64,000 nt of DNA from Pseudogemmobacter hezensis (GCF_013155295.1 NZ_JABJXT010000020.1:1-64000); one strand, 5' to 3'. Counted from the first letter of the stretch, positions 42,796 to 52,294 are shown. The notes: generated by a model from the sequence alone, not told the origin. Translations and numbers: made by a program.

Positions 42796-43704
42796 CTATG
42801 GCTGACCTTTGGCGGTCTGCCGCGCGGGCAACATGACGATGGCCGCGCCAAGCGTCAGAAGGATCAGGCCCAGGACATCTGCAGGGGTAGGGCGCTCGCC
42901 CAGCAAAAGGACCGAGCTGATGCTGCCAATCGCGGGCACCGGCAATGTGGCCAGGCTGACGCGCCCGGCGGGCATCCGTGCCAGCAGCGCATACCAAAGC
43001 AGATAGGCCAGCGCCTGCGAAAACAGGATGTGATGTGCCAGCCCGCCCCAGGTGGGTGCATGCAGCGCCGTCAGATCAAGGCCCTCGCGCAAGACCGCTG
43101 GCTCGAAAAGGGCCACACCGCAGAGGGCGGCAAGCGCCCCCGCCAGCAGCTGCCAGGCCGTGACCGTCATCGGCGGCGCGGTGACCGGAAAGCGCTTCAG
43201 CACCACCGTGCCAAGCGCCCAGGAGATCCCCGCCAGCAGCGCCAGCATCAGCCCATAGCCGAAGCTGCCCGCCATGATCAGCGGCCAGCCAAGGCAGATC
43301 AGCCCAGCCCCGCCAACCGCCAGCGCGATCCGGCGGCGCTGGTCCAGCCGCTCGCCCAGGATGATCCGCGCAAATAGCACCGTCCAGAACGGCATGGTGA
43401 AAGTGACGATCACCGCCCGCGAGGTGGGCGCGGCAAGCTGCGCGAATGAAAGCAGGATGTTGAAGGCGGTGATCGACAGAAACCCCGCCAGGAACACCAC
43501 GCCCCAATCGGCCCGCGCCATTCGCAACGGCCGCGATGTCAGCGCCGCAAGGCTGAACAGAAACAGCGAGCCCGCCCCCATGCCGATCACCCGCAGCGTC
43601 CAGGGCGGGATCTCATGCAGCGCAAGGCGGACTGCAGGCCAGTTCAGCCCCCAGCACAGCGCGATCAGAATGATGATGACCGGATTTGTCGCCCGACCCA
43701 GCAT
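42796..43704 (-). CDS. DMT-superfamily transporter (EamA family)
   Basis: A 302-residue, 10-TM protein of the drug/metabolite transporter superfamily with two EamA repeats (PVIIILIALCWGLNWPAVRLALHEIPPWTLRVIGM at the start; LMLALLAGISWALGTVVLKRF in the second half). Many members export amino acids or other metabolites. I use ATG 43704, which has GGTGGAG at normal spacing; two other in-frame starts lie at 43713 and 43719. It is the last gene of a long minus-strand operon of transport and hydrolase genes, so overflow export of a released amino compound is plausible. Confidence 0.88.
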   Translation of the reverse strand: MLGRATNPVIIILIALCWGLNWPAVRLALHEIPPWTLRVIGMGAGSLFLFSLAALTSRPLRMARADWGVVFLAGFLSITAFNILLSFAQLAAPTSRAVIVTFTMPFWTVLFARIILGERLDQRRRIALAVGGAGLICLGWPLIMAGSFGYGLMLALLAGISWALGTVVLKRFPVTAPPMTVTAWQLLAGALAALCGVALFEPAVLREGLDLTALHAPTWGGLAHHILFSQALAYLLWYALLARMPAGRVSLATLPVPAIGSISSVLLLGERPTPADVLGLILLTLGAAIVMLPARQTAKGQP

Positions 43705-43732
43705 ATTCGTCATCTCCACCCAGGGGATGGTA

Positions 43733-44947
43733 TCACCCTGCCAGGGCGATCACCGTATCCAGCAAGACCTGCGCGCCCGCCGCACAATCGCCGGGCGCGG
43801 TATATTCGGCCTCATTGTGGCTGATGCCATCCACCGAGGGGACAAAGATCATACCCGCAGGCAGCACCCGCGCGATATTGCAGGCGTCATGCCCCGCACC
43901 GCTGACCATCTGCCGCCCGCTGAACCCGTTTTTCAGCCGCGCCGCATCAACGGCCGCGACCACCTCGGGCGCGAAGGGGACAGGCGGCGAATTGGCGGTA
44001 TTGACCACCTCAAATCCGACGTTCAGTGCCGCCGCCTGGGTCCGGATCCGGCCCAGCACCCGGGCCTCAAGCGCGTCCAGCTCTGCCAGATCCTCATGGC
44101 GCAGATCCAGCGTCAGCTCGACCCGTGAGGCCACAGTGACCTGCGAGCCATTGGGGCTTTCGATCCGACCACAGGTGCCGCGCCCGCCGGGAAGCGCGCG
44201 CGCCTCGGCATCGGCGATCAGCACGGCATGGGCGGCGGCGACCATCGCATCCTGGCGCACCTCCATCGGCGTTGGTCCGGCGTGGCTGTCGCGGCCCGTG
44301 AAGGTCAGCAGCCAGCGGCGAAAGCCGATGCCGCTTTTCACGACGCCGATTGTCTCGCCTGCGGCTTCGAGCACCGGGCCCTGTTCGATATGCAGCTCGA
44401 CATAGGCGGACACGGGGAAACCGGGCGCAAGATCGCCCGCGCCGTTTTGCAAAGCATCCAGCATATCGCCAAGGCGGTTGCCGCGATGATCGATCATCGC
44501 GCGGGCGTCTTCCAGCGAAAGCGCGCCGGTGAAAACCTCAGACCCCATCATCGGGCGGATGATCGCGCCCTCTTCATTGGTCCAGTTCACCAGCACCACC
44601 GGGCGGCGCGTCTGATGCCCGGCTGCGTTCAGCGCCCGCATCACCTCCAGCCCCGCCAGCACGCCAAGCACGCCGTCAAATCGCCCGCCGGTCGGCTGCG
44701 TGTCGAGATGGCTGCCGATCAGCAGGGGGGGCAGATCTTCAGCCCCGGCGCGGGTGGCGAATTGATTGCCAAAGGCGTCGGCAGTAACCGCCAGCCCCTC
44801 AGCCTGACACCAGTTGCGAAAAAGGCCGCGTGCCACGTCATCCTCGGGCGAGAAGGCCAGGCGGTTGTTGCCGCCCGCCACACCCGGGCCGATTTCGGCC
44901 ATTTCCATCAGGCTGGCCCAGAGCCTTGCCTCATCAACCTTTGGCAT
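43733..44947 (-). CDS. M20-family Zn hydrolase, N-carbamoyl-L-amino acid hydrolase / allantoate amidohydrolase type
   Basis: A 404-residue cytoplasmic dinuclear-zinc amidohydrolase. Metal-binding landmarks are GSHLDTQPTGGRFDGVLGVLAGLEV (His and Asp), NWTNEEGAI (Glu pair) and a C-terminal GAGHDACN histidine. VGRDSHAGPTPM marks the dimerisation/substrate lid. Members hydrolyse N-carbamoyl amino acids, allantoate or ureidoglycolate. It overlaps the preceding M20 gene at an ATGA junction; I therefore start at 44947 rather than 44971. In the context of two deacylases and an importer it probably completes the breakdown of imported N-substituted amino acids. Confidence 0.9.
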   Translation of the reverse strand: MPKVDEARLWASLMEMAEIGPGVAGGNNRLAFSPEDDVARGLFRNWCQAEGLAVTADAFGNQFATRAGAEDLPPLLIGSHLDTQPTGGRFDGVLGVLAGLEVMRALNAAGHQTRRPVVLVNWTNEEGAIIRPMMGSEVFTGALSLEDARAMIDHRGNRLGDMLDALQNGAGDLAPGFPVSAYVELHIEQGPVLEAAGETIGVVKSGIGFRRWLLTFTGRDSHAGPTPMEVRQDAMVAAAHAVLIADAEARALPGGRGTCGRIESPNGSQVTVASRVELTLDLRHEDLAELDALEARVLGRIRTQAAALNVGFEVVNTANSPPVPFAPEVVAAVDAARLKNGFSGRQMVSGAGHDACNIARVLPAGMIFVPSVDGISHNEAEYTAPGDCAAGAQVLLDTVIALAG

Positions 44948-46233
44948 CAGATCGCCTCCAGCCCGCACCATTCGGCGATGAAAAGCGCATAGACACGGGT
45001 GACCTGCTGCAGGCTGTCCAGCTCGACATATTCGTCAATGCCATGCGGCAGGCCACAGGTCGCGCCGTAAACAAGCGAAGGCGTGTCCTGGTAAAGGCCG
45101 AAGAAACGCGCATCCGTCACCGCCGAGCTGATGGTCGAGGTGACCGGCTCGCCGAAGACCGCCTGATGCGCCGTGCCCATCGCCGCCTCGATATCCGAGC
45201 CGGGCTGCAGGACGTAACCATCGGCCATGAAGCCGTGGAAGGTCAGCTTCGCCGGGTGTTCCGCGAGGTAAGGATCAGCGGCGCAGGCCTCGGCCAGACG
45301 GTCGGCGATTTCCTGACGGATCTTCGCCAGATCCTCGCCTTCCAGCACGCCGATCCGCAGCTCCATCCGCGCCTTCGCGGGGACCGAGGACACCCAATCG
45401 CCGCCCGACAGCTTGCCCAGATTGACGCGGATCGGATGCGGGTGGTCCTTATAGACCGGGTGATCCACCTTGCGGGCGTTCCATTCCGCTTCCAGCCGCT
45501 TCATGAAGGGCCAGATATGGATCGCCTTTTCCAGCGCATTTGCCCCGACATTTTTGAAGGCCGCCGAGGCATGCTGCGGATCGCCCTCAATGTCGATGCA
45601 GGCCCAGATCAGCCCAACCTCAGCCCGCATGATCGAGGCGCCAAAGGGTTCCGGCACCAGCGCCCCATCGGCCTTATAGCCGCGCTGGATACAGGCGAGT
45701 GCGCCATTTCCAGTGCATTCTTCCTCGACCACGGATTGCAGGTAAACGGGGGCGGCGGGACGGAAGCCAGCGGATTTCAGTGCCTCGATCGCATAGATCC
45801 CGGCGGCGAGGCCCGATTTCATATCGCCCGCACCACGGCCATACATGCGGCCACCCTCAATCCGGGGCTCGAACGGCGGCGTCGTCCAGCGGGTCTCATC
45901 GCAGGGCGGCACCACGTCGATATGGCCGTTGATGATCAGTGACCGGCCCTTCACCTCACGCGGGGTCAGGGTGCCGACAACGTTGAAGGCCTCGGCGTAA
46001 TCAACGAACTCGACGGGCGCGAAGCCGCGCATGTCTTTGATGTCACCCACGTCGATCTTCCAGTGATCGACACTATAGCCGCGGGCAGTCAGCTGATCAG
46101 CCATGAATTGCTGCATCGCAGCCTCATGCCCGCGCATCGAGGGAAAGCGCACCATATCGGCGGTGAACTCCAGCTGCGCGGCGAAGCCTGCATCGACCGC
46201 ATCAAGGATGCGTTGACGGGTGGTTGCGTCCAT
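44947..46233 (-). CDS. M20-family deacylase (ArgE/DapE-like), paralogue 1
   Basis: A 428-residue zinc peptidase/deacylase. Conserved sites are IINGHIDVVPP (His, Asp), GRGAGDMKSG (bridging Asp), VVEEECTGNGA (catalytic and metal Glu) and the late GLPHGIDEYVELD histidine. It is clearly paralogous to the gene at 51017: both share the same N-terminal layout, the VVEEExTGNGA site and the C-terminal HGxDEYV element. It sits five bases after the LivM gene and overlaps the carbamoylase gene. The likely reaction is removal of an N-acyl group from an imported amino acid derivative. Confidence 0.9.
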   Translation of the reverse strand: MDATTRQRILDAVDAGFAAQLEFTADMVRFPSMRGHEAAMQQFMADQLTARGYSVDHWKIDVGDIKDMRGFAPVEFVDYAEAFNVVGTLTPREVKGRSLIINGHIDVVPPCDETRWTTPPFEPRIEGGRMYGRGAGDMKSGLAAGIYAIEALKSAGFRPAAPVYLQSVVEEECTGNGALACIQRGYKADGALVPEPFGASIMRAEVGLIWACIDIEGDPQHASAAFKNVGANALEKAIHIWPFMKRLEAEWNARKVDHPVYKDHPHPIRVNLGKLSGGDWVSSVPAKARMELRIGVLEGEDLAKIRQEIADRLAEACAADPYLAEHPAKLTFHGFMADGYVLQPGSDIEAAMGTAHQAVFGEPVTSTISSAVTDARFFGLYQDTPSLVYGATCGLPHGIDEYVELDSLQQVTRVYALFIAEWCGLEAI

Positions 46234-46238
46234 CGGGC

Positions 46239-47219
46239 TTACTCCTGCGGGCGGGGGAAGAGGCGCTCGCGCAGCGTCACAAGGCCGCGCGGCAGGAACA
46301 TCACGATCAGCACGATCAACAGGCCATAGCCCAGCAGGCGATAGTTCTCGAGATCGCGCATCAGTTCGATCAGCACGGTCAGAACCAGCGCCCCGACCAA
46401 GGGGCCTGCGAAAGTGCCAAGGCCACCGACCAGCACCATCGCAATGATCGAGATCATTAGATCAACGCCGACCGCCGAGGCAGGCGTCAGGATCAAGAGG
46501 TAATGCGCGTAAAACGCCCCGGCGACACCGACGATAAAGGCGGAAAGGCCAAAGACCATCAGCTTCATCCGGGTCAGATTGACGCCCAGGCTTTCGGCGG
46601 CGTCCTCACCATCGCGCATGGCCAGCATCGCCAGCCCGGTTTTTGAGCGCATCAGCCGCACGATCACCACCATCATCAGAACCAGCAGCGCCAGCGCCAG
46701 ATAGTAGAAAGACACTTTGTCTGCGGGCGAGAAGGTGACCTTGCCGATCCCCGGCAGGGTGAAGCCCTCGAACTGCGGGATCCCCCAAAGGCCCATCTCG
46801 CCGCGCGTCAGGCCCGAGAAATTGGCGATACAGATCCGCACGATCTCGGCAAAGCCAAGCGTCACGATGGCGACATGCGGCATCGAGCGGATCCGCAGAA
46901 TGGGCGTGCCGATCAGCAAACCGGCAGCGGCGGCAATCAACCCGCCAAGCCAAAGCGTGATCCAGGGCGAAAGGCCAAGGTTCAGCGCCAAAAGCGCGGA
47001 ACCATAGGCCCCAAGGCCGAAGAAAGCGTGGTGGCCAAAGGTTTTCAACCCGCCAAAGCCGGTGACAAGGTTCCAGGCCGAGGCGAAGATCGCGAAGATC
47101 ATCACCAGCACCATCACATGCATCACATAGGGGTCGCGGGTGATCAGGGGCAGAACCAGCGCAAGCGCAAGCGCCGCACCAATGCCAGCCCAGGATTTTT
47201 GGGTAAGGGGCTTGAACAT
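46239..47219 (-). CDS. ABC transporter permease, LivM type (second system)
   Basis: A 326-residue inner-membrane permease. Signature elements are GFGGLKTFGHHAFFGLGAYGSALLALN (about residues 54-80), the coupling segment MRSKTGLAMLAMRDGEDAAESLGVNLTRMKL and the C-terminal PRGLVTLRERLFP. I use ATG 47219, which has GGAG seven bases upstream; a TTG at 47222 precedes it. It works with the LivH-type permease at 47271 and the two ATPases upstream. Confidence 0.93.
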   Translation of the reverse strand: MFKPLTQKSWAGIGAALALALVLPLITRDPYVMHVMVLVMIFAIFASAWNLVTGFGGLKTFGHHAFFGLGAYGSALLALNLGLSPWITLWLGGLIAAAAGLLIGTPILRIRSMPHVAIVTLGFAEIVRICIANFSGLTRGEMGLWGIPQFEGFTLPGIGKVTFSPADKVSFYYLALALLVLMMVVIVRLMRSKTGLAMLAMRDGEDAAESLGVNLTRMKLMVFGLSAFIVGVAGAFYAHYLLILTPASAVGVDLMISIIAMVLVGGLGTFAGPLVGALVLTVLIELMRDLENYRLLGYGLLIVLIVMFLPRGLVTLRERLFPRPQE

Positions 47220-47270
47220 CAATTTGCTCCTTCGGGCTGGGGGGTTTGGGGGAAGTGGATGTTTTTCATG

Positions 47271-48140
47271 TCATTTCTTCCCGAAAAGGCCCCAGGGCCG
47301 CCACCAGATGACGGCAATCATCAGCGTGAAGGAGATCACGTCACGCCACTCAGATGAGGTCAGCTGCACGCCGACCGCCTCAACCACGCCCAAGAGCAAA
47401 CCGCCGATGATCGCGCCCGGGAACGAACCAAGCCCGCCCAGCACCACGACGACAAAGCCCTTCAGCAGAACCGGCATCCCCGACCAGGGGTTGATCGCAT
47501 TGATCGGCGCCAGCATCGCTGCCGCCAGCGCGCCAAGCGCTGCGGCGAGGCCAAAGCAGATCATATAGACGCGCTTGACCGGGATCCCGACGACCTGGGC
47601 CGCGTCACGGTCCTGCGAGGTGGCGCGGATCGACCAGCCCAGCCTTGTGTATTTCAAGAGCCAGGTCATGAAGCCGATGGTCGCCAGCGCCACGACAAAG
47701 ATCAGCACCCGCTGCCAGGAGATGCGGATATCGCCCAGCACCATCACCCCCGAAACATAAGAGGGCACAGTGTTGAAATTCGCGCCAAAGACCAGCAGCG
47801 CGGCGTTTTGCAGGATGATCGACAGGCCCATGGTGGCCGCGATTGTGGTAAAGGCCCAGTTGTCGCGCAGAATCAGATATTCGACCGTCAGCTTCTGGAT
47901 CAGCATGCCCAGACAGAAGGCAATCGCCACCGCCGCCGGGATCGCAATCGCCGGGTTGATCCCCAGCGAGACCGCCAGATACCAGGTGAAATAGCCGCCC
48001 AGCATGTAGAATTCACCATGGGCGAGGTTCAGCACCTTCATGGTGCCATAGACCAGCGCGATGCCCGAGCCGATCAGCGCATACATCGATCCGGTGATCA
48101 GCCCGTTCAGGATCTGCTCAATAAAGATTGCAAGGTTCAT
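47271..48140 (-). CDS. ABC transporter permease, LivH type (second system)
   Basis: A 289-residue permease with the LivH hallmark LVYGTMKVLNLAHGEFYMLGGYF (about residues 29-51) and the coupling region KYTRLGWSIRATSQDRDAAQVVGIPVKRVY. It ends IAVIWWRPWGLFGKK. I start at ATG 48140 (MNLAIFIEQILNG); the upstream extension to 48164 runs into the ATPase gene. It lies 13 bases after the LivF gene in the long minus-strand operon. Confidence 0.93.
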   Translation of the reverse strand: MNLAIFIEQILNGLITGSMYALIGSGIALVYGTMKVLNLAHGEFYMLGGYFTWYLAVSLGINPAIAIPAAVAIAFCLGMLIQKLTVEYLILRDNWAFTTIAATMGLSIILQNAALLVFGANFNTVPSYVSGVMVLGDIRISWQRVLIFVVALATIGFMTWLLKYTRLGWSIRATSQDRDAAQVVGIPVKRVYMICFGLAAALGALAAAMLAPINAINPWSGMPVLLKGFVVVVLGGLGSFPGAIIGGLLLGVVEAVGVQLTSSEWRDVISFTLMIAVIWWRPWGLFGKK

Positions 48141-48153
48141 CGTCAGCGCCCCT

Positions 48154-48885
48154 TCATTCGCCAAGGTAGACGCGGCGGATCACGTCGGAATTCATCATCT
48201 CTTCCCCGGTGCCGTTCAGCATCACGCGGCCGCTTTCCAGCAGGTAGCCGTAGTTCGAGATGCCGAAGGACAGCTTGACGTTCTGCTCATTGAAGATCAC
48301 CGCGATGCCCTCGGCATTCACCTTGTGGATGATCTCGGCGATCTGGCCGACGATGCGCGGCGTGAGGCCGAGGTAAGGCTCATCCATCAAAAGCATCTTC
48401 GGCTTCGACATCAGCGCGCGGGCGATGGCGACCATCTGCTGCTCGCCCCCGGACATCTTGCCCGCCACCTGGTCGCGGCGTTCCTTCAGGATCGGGAACA
48501 GGCTTTCGACCCATTCCAGCCGCTCTTTCGCGTATTTCTGGACCGATTTGTGATAGGCCCCCAGCATGACGTTTTCATAGACGGTCATGCCGGTGAACAG
48601 GCGACGACGCTCCAGCACCATGGAGATACCGCGCTCGATCATCTCATGGGCGGGGCGGTTGGTGATGTCTTCGCCCTCAAAGATCACCTTGCCCGAGCGC
48701 ACCGGCGTCAGGCCCATGATCGCCTTGAGGATGGTGGATTTCCCCGAGCCGTTCGGCCCCAGCACCGCCATCACCTGGCCCGCATTGGCCTGCATCGACA
48801 CATCCCAGAGCACCTGGTAATTGCCGTAAATGACATTGACGTTCTGGACGTCGAGCATGAGTTTGGGCGTGGGTTCAGTGGCCAT
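48154..48885 (-). CDS. ABC transporter ATP-binding protein, LivF type (second system)
   Basis: A 243-residue ATPase with canonical motifs: Walker A GPNGSGKST, signature MSGGEQQMVAIARAL, Walker B LLMDEPYLGLTP and the LivF H-loop IFNEQNV. I start at ATG 48885 (MATEPTPKLMLD); it overlaps the end of the LivG gene by 11 bases. It pairs with the LivG-type ATPase at 48875 to energise the second importer. Confidence 0.93.
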   Translation of the reverse strand: MATEPTPKLMLDVQNVNVIYGNYQVLWDVSMQANAGQVMAVLGPNGSGKSTILKAIMGLTPVRSGKVIFEGEDITNRPAHEMIERGISMVLERRRLFTGMTVYENVMLGAYHKSVQKYAKERLEWVESLFPILKERRDQVAGKMSGGEQQMVAIARALMSKPKMLLMDEPYLGLTPRIVGQIAEIIHKVNAEGIAVIFNEQNVKLSFGISNYGYLLESGRVMLNGTGEEMMNSDVIRRVYLGE

Positions 48886-49618
48886 CTTTCGCCTCCCCGA
48901 GGTAAAGTTCGACCACGCCCGGATCGGTCGCCACCTCATGCGGCGTGCCCGAAACCATCCGCGCGCCGCGGTTCATAAAGACGGCCTCATCAGCCAGCTC
49001 GCTGATCACCTTCATATTGTGCTCGATCAGCACGATGGTCAGACCCTCATCGCGCAGGGATTTGACCAGGTCGATGATGCCGGGGATCGACTTCATATCG
49101 ACGCCGCCGGTCACCTCATCCATCAACAGCAGTTTCGGGCGCGTCGCCATGGCCCGCGCAAGTTCAAGCCGCTTGCGCTGCCCGGTCGAAAGCCCCTTCG
49201 CAGGCGCATCCAGCTTGTCGCCGAGGCCCACCTTATGGGCGTAAACCTCGGACGCCTTGCGCAGATCCGCCATCGAGGAATGGAAGGGCCTTGCGCCCAC
49301 CATGATATTCTCGGTGACTGAGAGCTGCTCGAACGGCTGGGTGATCTGGAAGGTGCGCGCAACACCCGCCGTGCAGCGGCCATCGGGGCGCATATTGGTG
49401 ATGTCACGCCCCTGGAACAGGATCCGCCCCGAGGTGGGGCGGTGAACACCCGCAATCACATGAAATGTCGTGGTTTTTCCGGCGCCATTCGGCCCCATCA
49501 GGGCGAGGATCTGACCCTGTTTCACGTCGAGAGAGAGATTGTCGATCGCCACGATGCCGCCAAAGCGCATCGTAATGGCATCGACCTGGAGGATCGGCTT
49601 CGCGGCCAGATTCACCAT
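48875..49618 (-). CDS. ABC transporter ATP-binding protein, LivG type (second system)
   Basis: A 247-residue ATPase: Walker A GPNGAGKTT, Q-loop FQITQPF, signature LSTGQRKRLELARAM, Walker B LLMDEVTGGVD and the switch IEHNMKV. In Walker B the residue after Glu is Val rather than the usual Pro, a small deviation seen in some LivG proteins. It is the first transporter gene after the binding protein, separated from it by a 109-bp gap with a hairpin. Confidence 0.92.
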   Translation of the reverse strand: MVNLAAKPILQVDAITMRFGGIVAIDNLSLDVKQGQILALMGPNGAGKTTTFHVIAGVHRPTSGRILFQGRDITNMRPDGRCTAGVARTFQITQPFEQLSVTENIMVGARPFHSSMADLRKASEVYAHKVGLGDKLDAPAKGLSTGQRKRLELARAMATRPKLLLMDEVTGGVDMKSIPGIIDLVKSLRDEGLTIVLIEHNMKVISELADEAVFMNRGARMVSGTPHEVATDPGVVELYLGEAKDGH

Positions 49619-49680
49619 GGGTCAGACTCCGGTTTCAGCGGATGGAAAAGAGCCCCGCAAAGATATGCGAAGCAGCGGTG

Positions 49681-49711
49681 GGGGCCGTCGGGACCAGATC
49701 CCGACAGCCCC
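49681..49711 (-). promoter_or_regulatory. Stem-loop between binding-protein and ATPase genes
   Basis: GGGGCCGTCGGGA (49681-49693) and TCCCGACAGCCCC (49699-49711) form a 13-bp stem with one mismatch and a 5-base loop, 16 bases after the binding-protein stop. There is no T tract. It probably stabilises the binding-protein mRNA or attenuates transcription into the transporter genes. Confidence 0.55.
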
Positions 49712-49727
49712 GCGCCCCGGTCAGGGC

Positions 49728-50948
49728 TTACTTGAACTCGGCGGTGGCCGAAGTGGCGGGCCAGACGGCGCGGCTGACGCCTTCCTGGACCTGAGCCACG
49801 GCAACCGGCAGGAAGTCGGGGCCGATTTTCGGGCTGTGGTTGGTGGTGTCATAGACGAAACGGCCGGTATAGCAGTCGAAGGCGCTGGTGCCGAAGGCCT
49901 CGGACAGCTGTGCCGGATCGAAGGTGCCCGCACGTTTCAGATTGTCGACCAGCAGCGCGAACTGGCAGTAACCCTGCGCGTGATCGCCATTGGCCACGAT
50001 GTTCTTTTCAGCCAGACGCTCGGCCAACGCTTTGTGCTTTTCGTTGTTCACCGGGTCGAACAGCATCGGCGTCCAGAGCATGCCTTCGGAATCGCTGCCG
50101 ACCCCTTCATGGAACTCGGGGCGCAGCGGGTAATAGATCGCCACATGCAGCGTATCGAGGCCGGTTTCCTTGATCTGTTTCACCAGCGCGACGCCGGAAT
50201 TGACCGAGGTGAAGATCGAGACCAGCACATCGGGCTGCTCTGCCCGCAGTTTCGACAGCTGCGGATAGAAATCGGCATGGCCCAGCGGCACGGCCTCATG
50301 GGCGACTTCGCTCCAGCCCGCCTCGGTGAACAGCGGCAGCGCATATTCGGCGTTCGACTTGCCGTAATCGGTGTCCTCGAAGACGAAAGCGATTTTCTTC
50401 GAGCCCGGATCGAACTTGCCCGCCTCGGTCAGCCCCTCAACCGCCTCATAAACCGCAACCGCATAGGCGTCAGAGTTCCAGCTGCCCTTCCAGAAATTGG
50501 CGAATTGCTCGGGGCTGCTTTCCACTTTGCGGGCGATTTCCGAGGAAACCGGCTGGCCGCTCATGACGAATTTGCCATAAGAGGCCGCCACATCCATCAG
50601 CGCGATGGTGACCGACGAGGCGAAAGTGTCGCCGATCATCAGATCGACATTGTCGCGGGTCAGCAGTTTTTGCGCCGCCGAAACACCCATTTCAGGACGC
50701 GAGGCGCTGTCCTCAAAAATCAGGTTCAGGGTGACTTTCTCGCCGTTCATCTCGATCCCGCCAGCGGCGTTCACCTCATCGGCGACGAACTGATAGGCGT
50801 CGCGCATCGCAATGCCCGAAGTGGCGGCCGGGCCGGTCAGCGGGCCGACAACGCCGATCTTCATTTCTTCCGCCGAGGCAAGGCCTGCCGTCAGAAGAGT
50901 GGCCCCCATCAATGCGGCGCCGAGTGTTCTGGTAAAGCTTGTTTTCAT
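49728..50948 (-). CDS. ABC transporter substrate-binding protein, LivK/HAAT type (second system)
   Basis: A 406-residue periplasmic receptor with a signal peptide ending LASAEE (about 26 residues). The mature protein starts MKIGVVGPLTGPAATSGIAMRDAYQFVADEVNAAGG, the usual HAAT opening, and continues with DTDYGKSNAEYALPLFTEAGW in the hinge region. I start at ATG 50948; the longer frame to 51038 only adds a non-signal extension. Because two deacylases and a carbamoylase share its operon, the ligand is probably an N-acyl or otherwise N-substituted amino acid or short peptide. That is inference. Confidence 0.92.
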   Translation of the reverse strand: MKTSFTRTLGAALMGATLLTAGLASAEEMKIGVVGPLTGPAATSGIAMRDAYQFVADEVNAAGGIEMNGEKVTLNLIFEDSASRPEMGVSAAQKLLTRDNVDLMIGDTFASSVTIALMDVAASYGKFVMSGQPVSSEIARKVESSPEQFANFWKGSWNSDAYAVAVYEAVEGLTEAGKFDPGSKKIAFVFEDTDYGKSNAEYALPLFTEAGWSEVAHEAVPLGHADFYPQLSKLRAEQPDVLVSIFTSVNSGVALVKQIKETGLDTLHVAIYYPLRPEFHEGVGSDSEGMLWTPMLFDPVNNEKHKALAERLAEKNIVANGDHAQGYCQFALLVDNLKRAGTFDPAQLSEAFGTSAFDCYTGRFVYDTTNHSPKIGPDFLPVAVAQVQEGVSRAVWPATSATAEFK

Positions 50949-51016
50949 TTTTCTATCCCTGTCTGTTTGCCCCCGATCTTGCGCCGGGGGAGATTTCAGC
51001 GCGGATGGGCCGGTTC

Positions 51017-52294
51017 TCAGACCGGCTCGGTCCCGCACCAGTCGGCGATGAACAGCGCCATGGATTTGGTGACGCTGCGCAGAGACTCCAGGCTCACATA
51101 TTCATCGAAGCCGTGGATATTGCGGGAAACCGGCCCGTAGCACAGGGTCGGAATCCGGTTGTAAAGCGCATAGACCCGGGCATCGAGATAGGCCGGGGTG
51201 GTAAAGCTTTCGAGCGGTGCACCGAAGGCCGCCTCATGCGCCGTGGCCAGCACCGCCTCGGCCTCAGAGCCGGGCTCAAGGTAATAGCCCTCGGCGTTGA
51301 AGCCATTCTGCGTCACCTTCGGCAGGTTCTGCGCCAGGAATCGGTCGCTGCGTGCGAAGGATGATATGTGATCTGTGATCTCATGCAACTTGTCCTGCGC
51401 TTTTTGGCCCGGATAGATCGAGATCCGCACCTGAAAGCGGCACCAGGCCGGCACCGAAGAGCCCCAGTCGCCGCCCTCGATAATGCCGATGTTCATATTG
51501 ATCGGCTTATGTTCATCCTCAAAGCCCGGATGATTGGCTTTTTCGGCGTTCCATTTCGCCTCGATCTCGCGCAGCGATGTGATCACACGGTAGGCGGCGT
51601 CGATGGCATTGGCGCCTTCGCCCATCTCGCGGACGTGCACCGGAATACCGCGCACCTCGACCTCGAACCACAACACGCCACCGCAGGCGCGGACCAGCTT
51701 GTTCTCTTCGGGTTCGGGGATCAGGCAGGCATCGGCGGTATAGCCGCGCAGGAAAGTCTGCATCGCGCCATTGCCGGTGGATTCTTCCTCGACCACCGAT
51801 TGCAGATAGACCGTCGCCGCCGGTTGCAGCCCGATCCGCTTCAGCGCCTCAAGCGCGAAGACATTGGCCGCAGCCCCCGCCTTCATATCGCCCGAGCCAC
51901 GGCCATAAAGCCGGTCGCCGACGATCTCACCGCCATAGGGGTCGTATTCCCACATATCAACCGGGCCAACCGGCACCACATCCAGGTGATGCTGCAGGAT
52001 CAGCGAGCGGCCTTTTTCCTCTTTCGGATGGTGGATCCCCACCACGATCGGCGCCCGCGAATGATCTTTTGAGAAGGGCGCGCCGCCCTCATGGGCGATC
52101 AGCTCTGCCTCATTCATCTCAAAGCGATCCATCTTCAGACCACGCGCGGCGAAGTCATTATAGATGAAATCCTGGACGGTGAATTCCTGCCCGCGCTGCG
52201 AGGCGAAAGAGATCAGTTTCTGGGTATAGGCGATCTGTTCGTCGAAACCCTCATCGACAGAGCGCAGGATTGCAGCACGCGTTTCAGCGTTCAC
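51017..52294 (-). CDS. M20-family deacylase (ArgE/DapE-like), paralogue 2
   Basis: A 425-residue zinc deacylase that opens the operon. Sites are LQHHLDVVPVGP (His, Asp), GRGSGDMKAG (bridging Asp), VVEEESTGNGA (Glu pair) and NIHGFDEYVSLESL (late His). The start is GTG with CAGGGAGA eight bases upstream. It resembles the gene at 44947 along its length, but differs in the specificity region (residues about 200-300), so the two probably take different acyl or amino acid partners. It is divergent from the IclR gene at 52397. Confidence 0.9.
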   Translation of the reverse strand: MNAETRAAILRSVDEGFDEQIAYTQKLISFASQRGQEFTVQDFIYNDFAARGLKMDRFEMNEAELIAHEGGAPFSKDHSRAPIVVGIHHPKEEKGRSLILQHHLDVVPVGPVDMWEYDPYGGEIVGDRLYGRGSGDMKAGAAANVFALEALKRIGLQPAATVYLQSVVEEESTGNGAMQTFLRGYTADACLIPEPEENKLVRACGGVLWFEVEVRGIPVHVREMGEGANAIDAAYRVITSLREIEAKWNAEKANHPGFEDEHKPINMNIGIIEGGDWGSSVPAWCRFQVRISIYPGQKAQDKLHEITDHISSFARSDRFLAQNLPKVTQNGFNAEGYYLEPGSEAEAVLATAHEAAFGAPLESFTTPAYLDARVYALYNRIPTLCYGPVSRNIHGFDEYVSLESLRSVTKSMALFIADWCGTEPV

